DNA of 5,932 nucleotides from Deltaproteobacteria bacterium (GTDB taxonomy: Bacteria > Desulfobacterota > Binatia > Binatales > Binataceae), in contig JAJZAG010000242.1 of the NCBI GenBank assembly GCA_021799555.1, positions 1 through 5,932 of the forward strand. Reading direction: 5' to 3'. A program made the position numbers and the translations under genes. A model generated the notes under the pieces. It saw only the letters and a program-made list of their open reading frames with translations. It was not told the DNA's origin and did no database searches. Positions 1 to 5,395 of the stretch are shown piece after piece (the first letter of the stretch is position 1; each line of letters begins with the position of its first letter).

Positions 1-263
1 CAAGTGCCAGCGACGATCGCCGCGCCAACGACATTGCCGCCTTCGAGCACACCGAAAATCGGCTCGCCGAGCCGCCGTTGAATCGATAGCACCGTGCGGA
101 ACAAATCGGCGAGTCGAGCGGCGCGCGCCTCAGGATCCGTAACGTCGGCCAGAATAGCCAGCAGCGGCGGATCGTTGATAAACGCGCGGCCCAGTGCGAG
201 CGCCGTCTGCTCGTACTGTTCTGGAAAGATGAAAGAGACTCGGGGTTTTCCCTCAGTATTCAT
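1..263 (-). CDS. Probable GNAT-family N-acetyltransferase, N-terminal part (C-terminus beyond left edge)
   Basis: The minus strand from ATG at 263-261 stays open for 87 codons to the window edge. The product begins MNTEGKPRVSFIFPEQYEQ, then reads LALGRAFINDPPLLAIL at about residues 21-38, an Arg/Leu-rich helix, and a strand pair ending GVLEGGNVVGAAIVAG. This order (helix 1 with an 'AFxxDPP' turn, helix 2, then a beta-hairpin ending in 'vvGaai') is typical of the first half of GNAT acetyltransferases, which move the acetyl group of acetyl-CoA to an amine. The acetyl-CoA-binding motif A (R/Q-x-x-G-x-G/A) would lie beyond the edge, so neither activity nor substrate can be judged. GGAGAG lies about 13 nt before the ATG, which is too far for an ideal ribosome binding site. 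The ATG overlaps the TGA of a doubtful upstream ORF. The gene is divergent from the Tad cassette. The family call is inferred from pattern only. Confidence 0.62.
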   Translation of the reverse strand, partial: MNTEGKPRVSFIFPEQYEQTALALGRAFINDPPLLAILADVTDPEARAARLADLFRTVLSIQRRLGEPIFGVLEGGNVVGAAIVAGT

Positions 264-577
264 GTCGTAACCAATTCTCTCCGGGCATGATAACCGATTT
301 CGCCTCCCCGTGCGCGATCCCGCGCGAGCAAATCTGCAACCCAGGTGCGCTCGTCGGGCACAATCCCGTGTCGTACTTGCCACATCGGTGCGCGTCCGAA
401 ACGCGCGCTGCCATCCGGATTGCTCGCAGGCGGCGTGTCCGTGAGCGTGTTTGATCGATCCTGACCGCGCACGTACTCATAGTGATAATTTGATTCATAA
501 TGTAGAGCTGCGCCGCATAGGCACGAAACCTGCTCGCCTTGACCGCGGACATAACCCTTGAATAGGAGCGTGGTCAT
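260..577 (-). CDS. Doubtful 105-residue ORF upstream of the acetyltransferase gene
   Basis: A minus-strand frame runs from ATG 577-575 to TGA 262-260. Its stop overlaps the acetyltransferase ATG as ATGA, an arrangement common in translationally coupled pairs. The product has no motif I recognise; it contains SCLCG near residue 20, a repeated YVRGQ (about residues 9 and 35) and a Tyr/His-rich stretch between. Against it, its ATG shares the same CATG (575-578) with the well-supported TadG start on the other strand, so its promoter would have to lie inside tadG, and there is no ribosome binding site. A shorter form from GTG at 472 is possible. The stretch may simply be non-coding spacer between divergent genes; I favour non-coding but list it because of the coupled stop and start. 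Confidence 0.2.
   Translation of the reverse strand: MTTLLFKGYVRGQGEQVSCLCGAALHYESNYHYEYVRGQDRSNTLTDTPPASNPDGSARFGRAPMWQVRHGIVPDERTWVADLLARDRARGGEIGYHARRELVTT
461..489 (+). promoter_or_regulatory. Candidate sigma-70-type promoter for the Tad cassette
   Basis: CTGACC (461-466) and GATAAT (484-489) are 17 bp apart and match the TTGACA/TATAAT consensus at 4/6 and 5/6 positions. They lie in a locally AT-rich patch (about 476-505) within GC-rich DNA. Transcription would start near 496, giving an untranslated leader of about 80 nt before the tadG-like ATG at 576. No other plausible -10 was found closer to the gene. Inferred from pattern only. Confidence 0.33.
564..568 (+). promoter_or_regulatory. 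Ribosome binding site AGGAG fixing the TadG-like start
   Basis: AGGAG at 564-568 sits 7 nt before ATG 576. This spacing favours 576 over the in-frame TTG at 558, which lies upstream of the AGGAG, and over the later in-frame ATG at 630, which has only AGGG directly against it. Confidence 0.6.
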
Positions 578-1868
578 GGTGCAGGGTTTCCAACTACCCG
601 CCCCCGCGACGGCTTGCCGGTTCACAGGGATGCTTCGAAAGCAGTCTGCTTCCGGTCAGACTGCCGTCGTAGTTACCCTCGCAATCACGGCGATCCTGAT
701 GTTCGCGGGTTTGGCGGTTGACATCGGGTTTTACATGAATCAGCGCCGGATGGCGCAAACCGCTGCCGATAGCGCGGCGGTCGCAGGCGCCCACGAGGCG
801 CAGGCCAACGACCCGTCCGAGATTGTGAACGCCGCCGACCTCAACGCCTCCATGAACGGCTTTACAAATGGCGTTGCCAACACCACGGTCACCGTCAACC
901 AGGGTGCGGCCATCACCGATCCTACCTTTGCCGCAGCGCCTGACGCTGTACAGGTAATCGTCCAGCGCAACGTCCCCACTTATTTCCTGCGCGTGCTCGG
1001 AATACAGTCGGTACCAATTTCGGCGTCCGCGATATCCGGTCAATCGAGTGGCCCCGCTTGCGTCTACGCGCTCGATCCCACCGCGTCGGGCGCGTTTCAG
1101 GCCAACGGCTCGCTCGATTACCAATCGACCTGCGGGATTATCGTCAACTCCTCGAGTTCCAGCGCGCTCACAGTCAACGGTTCGGGGACCGTGAATACCA
1201 GTGGTATCGGTGTCGTGGGCGGAATGAAACAAAGCTCGGCCACCTTCACTCCGCAGCCGGTCACCGGCATCTCGCATGTCGCCGATCCGCTCGCTTACCT
1301 TCAGTTTCCGTCGGTCGGTTCCTGCACCTATACCAATTTCAGTGACACCTCCGGCAACACCGTGACTCTCAACCCGGGCACCTACTGCGGGGGAATCACC
1401 GTCAAGAAATCGTCGAACGTGATAGTCAATCCAGGTAACTATATAATCGACGGAGGTGGAATCACCGTCGATGGAACCTCGACTCTCAACGGCGATGGCG
1501 TCACGTTCTTCCTGACCGGTAGCAGCACCTATCCGTATGGAGGCGTGACGATCGACGGCGCGAGCAACGAAAGCCTGACCGCTCCGACCACTGGGCCGTA
1601 CCCGGGAATCCTGTTCTTCCAGGACCGCAGTATCACGGGGATCACTGCCGCCAACAATCCGAACGTTTTCAACGGATCCTCGACCCAGGTCTATCAGGGC
1701 GCACTGTACTTCCCGACCACCGCACTTACATACAATGGCGCGGCCTCCGCGCAGTACACAATCCTTGTTGCTGACACGATCGGAATAAACGGCTCCGCCA
1801 CGATCGGTGACAACTATTCCTCGCTCCCCGGTGGGTCGCCGATAAAAGATGCTGTTGTCTCGGAGTGA
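576..1868 (+). CDS. TadG-like Flp/Tad pilus-associated protein with beta-helix-like C-terminal region
   Basis: This 430-residue protein has the TadE/TadG N-terminal layout: a short basic leader, SGQTAVVV at 26-33, one hydrophobic span to about residue 48, then VDIGFYMNQRRMAQTAADSA (48-67), the usual TadG pattern of D-x-G followed by a 'q.aaDaaAlAGA' helix. A compact domain ending in YFLRVLGIQSVPISASA (136-152) follows. From about residue 160 the chain is Gly/Ser/Thr/Asn-rich with repeated short strands (GGITVKKSSNVIVNPGNY, GGGITVDGTSTLNGDGV, GGVTIDGAS). This suggests a parallel beta-helix-like surface domain. Cys at 162, 186, 250 and 271 could form disulfides outside the membrane. The G-x4-E prepilin motif is absent (Val replaces Glu), so cleavage by a TadV-type peptidase is not expected. 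TadG proteins are thought to be envelope-anchored accessory parts of Tad pili. First gene of a three-gene operon; the stop is 3 nt from the next start. Confidence 0.85.
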   Translation: MVQGFQLPAPATACRFTGMLRKQSASGQTAVVVTLAITAILMFAGLAVDIGFYMNQRRMAQTAADSAAVAGAHEAQANDPSEIVNAADLNASMNGFTNGVANTTVTVNQGAAITDPTFAAAPDAVQVIVQRNVPTYFLRVLGIQSVPISASAISGQSSGPACVYALDPTASGAFQANGSLDYQSTCGIIVNSSSSSALTVNGSGTVNTSGIGVVGGMKQSSATFTPQPVTGISHVADPLAYLQFPSVGSCTYTNFSDTSGNTVTLNPGTYCGGITVKKSSNVIVNPGNYIIDGGGITVDGTSTLNGDGVTFFLTGSSTYPYGGVTIDGASNESLTAPTTGPYPGILFFQDRSITGITAANNPNVFNGSSTQVYQGALYFPTTALTYNGAASAQYTILVADTIGINGSATIGDNYSSLPGGSPIKDAVVSE

Positions 1869-1871
1869 GTA

Positions 1872-2354
1872 ATGATGAGTACGAATTTCACTGCGACCAG
1901 TGAACGACCGATGCGCCGATACTTGCGCGGACAAACCGCGATCGAGCTCGCCGTACTCGCCCCGATCCTCGGTTTGGTTCTGCTCGCTGCCGCGGACTTC
2001 GCGCGGGTCTTCGCGATGATCGTGTCGCTCAACAACGCCGCACGCGCGGGCGTCCAGTATGGCGCGCAGAGCACGATAACCGCGGCCGATTTCAACGGCA
2101 TCAAGGCCGCCACACAGAACGATGACCCTTCGCTCGCGCTGACCAATATCACTGTTTCGCAGTGGTGCGACTGTGCGCCGGGCGGCAACCCGTATCAATG
2201 CACCGACGCCGTTCCGAGCGCGTGCGGCTCGCCGCCGGAAATCTGGACTTATATCGAAGTTGATACTCAAGGCACCTTCCAAACCCTGATCAAGTACCCG
2301 GGCATCCCGCAGACCACCACGATGACCGGAAAGGCGATTATGCGCGCCCAGTGA
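1872..2354 (+). CDS. TadE-like pseudopilin with four-Cys segment
   Basis: This 160-residue protein matches the TadE-like family: a basic leader ending MRRYLRG, then QTAIELAVLAPILGLVLLAA (21-40) as the single membrane span, followed by DFARVFAMIVSLNNAARAGVQYG. Gly20 and Glu25 form the G-x4-E motif that TadV-type prepilin peptidases recognise in Flp pilins and TadE/TadF pseudopilins, so cleavage after Gly20 is plausible. The exported part has Cys at 99, 101, 110 and 118, probably one or two disulfides, and ends FQTLIKYPGIPQTTTMTGKA, typical of family C-termini. GGAG at 1862-1865, within the end of the upstream gene, serves ATG 1872 (6 nt) or ATG 1875 (9 nt). The role is inferred as a minor pilus or assembly-platform subunit at the cytoplasmic membrane. 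It is cotranscribed with its neighbours; the downstream gene may begin at an overlapping GTG. Confidence 0.88.
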   Translation: MMSTNFTATSERPMRRYLRGQTAIELAVLAPILGLVLLAAADFARVFAMIVSLNNAARAGVQYGAQSTITAADFNGIKAATQNDDPSLALTNITVSQWCDCAPGGNPYQCTDAVPSACGSPPEIWTYIEVDTQGTFQTLIKYPGIPQTTTMTGKAIMRAQ

Positions 2355-2392
2355 GGAAGTGGCGCGCCGATGCGAAGAAGGGAAAGCGAGTC

Positions 2393-2821
2393 ATGTATTG
2401 CAGAAAGTTTCGTCTGGGAGCCGCGTCCGGGCAGTCGGCGGTCGAGTTCGCGATGGGCGCCACCGCGGTGCTCGTCCTGATGTTCGCCATTTTCAACATG
2501 GCGCAGGCCGTGTATGCGTATAACTGGGTCACTTATGCTGCGCGCGAAGGTACGCGATGGGCGGCGGTGCGCGGCTCCGATGTCAAGACCAGCTCGAATC
2601 CCCTGACCACAGCGAGCGACGTGCAATCCTATGTTGAAGGAGAGACCAAAGGGCTGAATCTCTCGAACATGAATGTCATCACCACTTGGAGCAATCCCGC
2701 TGAAGTTCCCGGCAGTACAGTCGCGGTGAACGTCACTTACCAGTTCAACTTCACCCCGCCGTTCAGCTCGCTGGGACCGCTCAATATGAGCTCGACGTCT
2801 CAAATGGTAATTTCCTATTGA
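2393..2821 (+). CDS. Second TadE-like pseudopilin
   Basis: This 142-residue protein carries the TadE hallmark SGQSAVEFAMGATAVLVLMF (12-31): a G-x4-E prepilin-type site (Gly13, Glu18), one membrane span, then YNWVTYAAREGTRWAAVRGS (43-62), the usual 'AaReGaR.a' helix. The rest is a short exported domain with beta-strand character (TVAVNVTYQFNF), no Cys, ending SSTSQMVISY. I chose ATG 2393 because AAGGGA (2378-2383) lies 9 nt upstream and the leader length fits the family. An in-frame GTG at 2351 overlaps the previous stop as GTGA and would add 14 basic residues; it has no clear ribosome binding site but could be used by coupling. The two TadE proteins differ in Cys content and C-terminus, so they are probably not recent copies. 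Its stop overlaps the 3' end of glpK on the other strand. Confidence 0.87.
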   Translation: MYCRKFRLGAASGQSAVEFAMGATAVLVLMFAIFNMAQAVYAYNWVTYAAREGTRWAAVRGSDVKTSSNPLTTASDVQSYVEGETKGLNLSNMNVITTWSNPAEVPGSTVAVNVTYQFNFTPPFSSLGPLNMSSTSQMVISY

Positions 2822-4353
2822 CTATCCGAATAGTCAGTCCTCCGATCGTTTAGCCGTCGCGACTCCGCGGCGCTGCCCGACATTACGCGGCGGACCGCGT
2901 CCCTCCATCCGGCGAGCAGCCGCTTGCGTTCTGCGGCGCTCATCCGCGGCTCGAAGGCCTTGGTTCCGCGCGCGAATACCGACAAATCCGCCTGCGAGCG
3001 CCACACGCCCGCCGCAAGTCCCGCCAGCATCGCGGCGCCAAGCGCCGTGGTCTCCGCCATCGCGGGCCGTATGACCGGTTTACCCAGGATGTCGGCCTGA
3101 AATTGCATCAGGTAGGCGTTTGCCGCCGCGCCGCCGTCAGCGCGCAACTCCGGGATCGACCGCCCGGTGTCGCGCTCCATCGCGACGATCACGTCGCGCA
3201 CCTGGTACGCGATACTATCGAGCGCCGCGCGCACGATATCGGCGCGCGTCGTTCCGCGTGTGATTCCAATGATCGCGCCGCGCGCGTTCGCGTCCCAGTA
3301 CGGCGCGCCCAGCCCGACGAACGCGGGCACCAGGTAGGGCTGCGATCGATCGCGGCTCTTGCGCGCGAGCGCGAGACTCTCGGACGCCTTGCGAATCACT
3401 CCCAGCTCGTCGCGCAGCCACTGAATCGCGGCGCCCGCGATGAACACCGAGCCTTCGAGCGCGTATGCCGGCGCGCCGTCGGCGCTGAGCGCCGCCGTGG
3501 TGAGCAAGCGGCTCTTTGATGCGACGCGCTCGGCGCCGGTGTTCATCAGCAGGAAGGCGCCGGTTCCGTAAGTCGCCTTGGACTCGCCGGGATTGACGGC
3601 GCCTTGCCCATAAAGGGCGGCTTGCTGATCGCCGATTACCGCCGCGATCGGTATCGCGCGCGCCGCGATCGTTCCCGCCGCCGCTTCCGCCATCGGCCCG
3701 CGCGATCCCACCGCCGCCGGCAGCATCGCGCGCGGCACCTCGAGCATCGTGAGCATCGCGTCGTCCCAATCGAGCCGCTCGAGATTCAGCATCATCGTGC
3801 GCGACGCGTTGGTGTAGTCGGTGACGAAACCCGCTCCGCGCGAGAGCCGGAAAATCAGCCACGTGTCGATCGTCCCGAAGCATAGTTCGCCGCGCTCGCC
3901 GCGCCGGCGCAAGTCGGGGCGCTCGTCGAGCAGCCATTTGAGCTTTGTGCCCGAGAAGTACGGATCGACGAGCAGCCCGGTGCGCTGCGCGACCTCGCCT
4001 TCGCGCTCGCGTATCGCCTCGCAGATCGCGGCGCTGCGGCGGCATTGCCATACGATCGCGCGATGCACCGGCTTGGCGGTCTTGCGTTCCCAGACCACGA
4101 ACGTCTCGCGCTGATTGGTGATACCGACGCCGCTTACGTCGCCCGCCTTCGCGCGCGCGCTCCGCAGGGCGCTGCGCGCAAGCCCGAGCGTGGTGCGGTA
4201 GATCTCCTCCGGGTCGTGCTCGACCCATCCGGGCCGCGGATAGAACTGCCGGATCTCGCGATAGGCGCGCGCACGCACCCTGCCGCGCGAGTCGATCACG
4301 AACACGGTTGTGCCGGTGGTACCCTGGTCGATTGCGAGTATAAGTTCAGCCAT
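2815..4353 (-). CDS. glpK: Glycerol kinase
   Basis: This 512-residue FGGY-family kinase phosphorylates glycerol with ATP to sn-glycerol 3-phosphate in the cytoplasm. It aligns along its whole length with bacterial GlpK from memory. It has AIDQGTTGTTVF (7-18, phosphate loop), the glycerol-binding NQRE (Arg82, Glu83), IVWQCRR (Trp102), DPYFSGTK (Tyr132) and catalytic GDQQAALYGQ (Asp242). Both FGGY signatures are intact (132-144 and 359-379), as are the ATP-site TYGTG (261-265) and DGGAAAN (407-412). The length is near the usual 495-510; the tail after about 493 is divergent. The loop where E. coli GlpK binds fructose 1,6-bisphosphate is not obviously conserved (Ala233 aligns with E. coli Arg236). 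The start has GAGGA 6 nt upstream. No glpF, glpD or glpR is adjacent. It converges on the Tad cassette and overlaps it by 7 bp. Confidence 0.97.
   Translation of the reverse strand: MAELILAIDQGTTGTTVFVIDSRGRVRARAYREIRQFYPRPGWVEHDPEEIYRTTLGLARSALRSARAKAGDVSGVGITNQRETFVVWERKTAKPVHRAIVWQCRRSAAICEAIREREGEVAQRTGLLVDPYFSGTKLKWLLDERPDLRRRGERGELCFGTIDTWLIFRLSRGAGFVTDYTNASRTMMLNLERLDWDDAMLTMLEVPRAMLPAAVGSRGPMAEAAAGTIAARAIPIAAVIGDQQAALYGQGAVNPGESKATYGTGAFLLMNTGAERVASKSRLLTTAALSADGAPAYALEGSVFIAGAAIQWLRDELGVIRKASESLALARKSRDRSQPYLVPAFVGLGAPYWDANARGAIIGITRGTTRADIVRAALDSIAYQVRDVIVAMERDTGRSIPELRADGGAAANAYLMQFQADILGKPVIRPAMAETTALGAAMLAGLAAGVWRSQADLSVFARGTKAFEPRMSAAERKRLLAGWRDAVRRVMSGSAAESRRLNDRRTDYSDSQ
2819..2836. 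repeat. Perfect inverted repeat across the convergent gene ends
   Basis: TGACTAT (2819-2825) and ATAGTCA (2830-2836) are perfect inverted arms around the loop CCGA. The left arm contains the stop of the second TadE-like gene, and the whole repeat lies within the last codons of glpK. It can fold in RNA from either strand and may slow or end transcription in both directions. However, the stem is AT-rich and no T-run follows on either side, so it is not a standard intrinsic terminator. No other terminator was found between these genes. Confidence 0.4.
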
Positions 4354-4359
4354 TGCGCG

Positions 4360-4364
4360 TCCTC
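4360..4364 (-). promoter_or_regulatory. glpK ribosome binding site GAGGA
   Basis: On the minus strand GAGGA lies 6 nt before ATG 4353-4351, a good distance, and supports that start. Its first G is also the last base of a perfect palindrome (4364-4377). Confidence 0.55.
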
Positions 4365-4377
4365 GCTGAGGTCAGCG
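4364..4377. repeat. 14-bp palindrome next to the glpK ribosome binding site
   Basis: CGCTGA (4364-4369) and TCAGCG (4372-4377) are perfect inverted arms around two bases, immediately upstream of and sharing one base with the glpK ribosome binding site. It could be a repressor site or a small RNA stem affecting translation. The length is short for GC-rich DNA, so chance is possible. Confidence 0.35.
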
Positions 4378-5033
4378 CGGTTGTAGCGCGCGCGGCCGTA
4401 CGCGGCAATCGAAGGACGCTCGGTAACGTGGGCGCGCTCGCGCACGGGTCGGCGCGGAGGGCGGGAGGAACGCGATGGGTTCGTTTTGCGGATTTTCGGG
4501 ATTGTGCTTTGGAGAAACTCCTTTCGATCGCTTGCGGATCCGTCTCGCCGGATGGGTTCGGAAGTTTATTTTGCGCAGCTTTGGACTGGCCGCGATCCGA
4601 GCTTTTTTCCGGCGCCTGTGAGCAATCTCCGCGCAGGCTTTCCAGCGGATCAGCAACACGCATCGCCGATTGTGTCCAATCCTCGGCGCGCAGAGCCGCG
4701 TGGTTTGATCGTGCTGGATAATGCGAGGAAACGCGCCAATCGCTCATTCCCAGGCCTCCGGCGCTGCTCGAGGCAGGCTCCGTGAGAAATGCAAGCCTCT
4801 CGCCGCGCAGACCGCGCAGGCAACGCCGCAGGCAGCCGGTACGGGGCTTCCTTGAGGCGGCGCGCGGAGCTCGCACGGCCGGCGATATTGCCCGTGCGCC
4901 GCGCCGGCATGGCCGCGACCGGGTTGGCCGCAGCCGCAGAATCGGCACCGCGGGCCGTTCGCCGGAGATCGCGCGGGCTAGGTTTGCGATCGCTTCCACG
5001 CGATTATTATGGCACGCGCGCCGCAAAGCATAA

Positions 5034-5050
5034 GGCTGAACTGTTCAGCC
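5034..5050. repeat. 17-bp perfect palindrome (operator-like)
   Basis: GGCTGAAC (5034-5041) and GTTCAGCC (5043-5050) are perfect inverted arms around a single T. The core GAAC-N-GTTC resembles dimeric-regulator operators in form but has the wrong spacing for known LexA boxes (GAAC-N4-GTTC or CTGT-N8-ACAG). It sits in an AT-richer patch, directly before a small plus-strand ORF and 60 bp from a second palindrome. No clear promoter could be fitted around it. Confidence 0.45.
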
Positions 5051-5128
5051 ATGAACAAACGTGGCTATGAATACGCCAACCCTCTGTGCCAGTGTGGATT
5101 TTGCTCCGCAGTTAAAGTAATACTTTAA
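5051..5128 (+). CDS. Possible 25-residue ORF with Cys cluster
   Basis: An ATG directly after the palindrome at 5034-5050 opens a frame of 25 codons whose product contains NPLCQCGFCSAV, a C-x-C-x2-C cluster, and ends at a TAA inside the second palindrome (5110-5130). The Cys cluster looks like a metal- or redox-binding fragment. It has no ribosome binding site at a useful distance (AAGG is about 15 nt away) and is very short, so it may be a leader peptide, a remnant of a lost gene or chance. I do not recognise it. Confidence 0.15.
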   Translation: MNKRGYEYANPLCQCGFCSAVKVIL

Positions 5129-5130
5129 CT
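5110..5130. repeat. 21-bp perfect palindrome, AT-rich (operator-like)
   Basis: Arms AGTTAAAGTA (5110-5119) and TACTTTAACT (5121-5130) are perfect over 10 bp and centred on a single A. Such a long perfect, AT-rich dyad inside GC-rich DNA is unlikely by chance and has the form of a binding site for a dimeric regulator (MarR, HxlR or Rrf2 type are possibilities, inferred from form only). It could also make an RNA hairpin, but a one-base loop is strained, so a protein-binding site is the better reading. The gene it serves is unclear: glpK starts 760 bp away, and the crotonase gene ends rather than begins nearby. Confidence 0.6.
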
Positions 5131-5233
5131 ATCGAATTGGCACTCCCGCGCCGATTGACGCATTCCTTGGAGAAGTTGATCTCGAGGCGGACAGGCGCGA
5201 GAACCCTCCGGCACGCACAACCTAGCCGAGCGA

Positions 5234-5371
5234 TCAGCGCTGAAACGGCTCGCGCTCCAGTTCGCTCCGCTTGATATATTCGCGGAAGTGACGCTCGACC
5301 TTCCGCCACCGCGAAAGCAGACGAATCCGGCGGCTCAATGACGGCGGAAATCCAAACGATCCGGCCCACAA
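5234..5371 (-). CDS. Possible 45-residue small protein or gene remnant after the crotonase gene
   Basis: Read on the minus strand, the frame that follows the crotonase TAA stays open and ends at TGA 5236-5234. From TTG 5371 it would give 45 residues. The last 30 (LLSRWRKVERHFREYIKRSELEREPFQR) form a charged amphipathic helix in a codon pattern like the neighbouring genes, unlike the Arg/Ser/Pro translations elsewhere in the gap. GGAGG lies about 13 nt before the TTG; a second TTG at 5338 is another possible start. It is in the same frame as the crotonase, so a lost C-terminal extension is conceivable, but the crotonase already has a normal C-terminus. More likely a small protein or the tail of a decayed gene. 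Not recognised. Confidence 0.27.
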   Translation of the reverse strand: MWAGSFGFPPSLSRRIRLLSRWRKVERHFREYIKRSELEREPFQR

Positions 5372-5395
5372 CCGCCCGGCTCTGCCTCCGGTGGG

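Larger units (their letters stand above)
4354..5395. other. Gap of about 1 kb without a convincing gene
   Basis: Between the glpK start and the crotonase stop, all six frames give only short or Arg/Ser/Pro/Ala-rich translations, typical of non-coding GC-rich DNA. The longest (minus, 5026-4346, TTG start, 226 codons) overlaps the glpK start by 8 bp but has no domain, hydrophobic core or normal acidic content. I see no tRNA-like T-loop, no RNase P, tmRNA or SRP core motif and no riboswitch I recognise. The stretch does hold palindromes at 4364-4377, 5034-5050 and 5110-5130, a small GGAG-AAA-CTCC hairpin at 4511-4521, an imperfect hairpin at 4664-4688, and two short ORFs (5051-5128 plus, 5371-5234 minus). 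It may be decayed genes, a regulatory region, or home to an unrecognised RNA. Confidence 0.6.

Noticed and set aside
287..292. TATCAT as a -10 box for the acetyltransferase gene (minus strand)
   Set aside because: No -35-like hexamer at 16-18 bp, and transcription from it would start inside or after the GGAGAG, leaving no usable ribosome binding site.
594..2282. 562-codon open frame antisense to the TadG and TadE genes
   Set aside because: The opposite strand has clear TadG and TadE domains with ribosome binding sites. The antisense translation is Arg/Gly/Asp-rich without motifs, as expected from a GC-rich shadow frame.
3215..4228. 337-codon frame within glpK on the same strand
   Set aside because: It is an out-of-frame reading of glpK, almost all Arg and Ala, with no domain; glpK in the true frame is full length.
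4550..4570. GGTTCG stretch as a tRNA T-loop
   Set aside because: The following bases do not complete the T-loop, and no acceptor stem or anticodon arm can be paired around it.
4346..5026. 226-codon minus-strand frame ending over the glpK start
   Set aside because: TTG start, no ribosome binding site, Arg/Ser/Pro/Ala-rich composition and no hydrophobic core or motif. The overlap with the glpK ATG is suggestive only.
5137..5152. Sigma-54-like element beginning TTGGCAC
   Set aside because: The -24 half fits, but the required GC of the -12 half is one base out of place (CGCC instead of TTGC), and no gene follows on the plus strand.
5112..5369. 85-codon minus-strand frame
   Set aside because: It competes with the frame giving the charged helix over 5234-5340, has no ribosome binding site, and shows no recognisable pattern.
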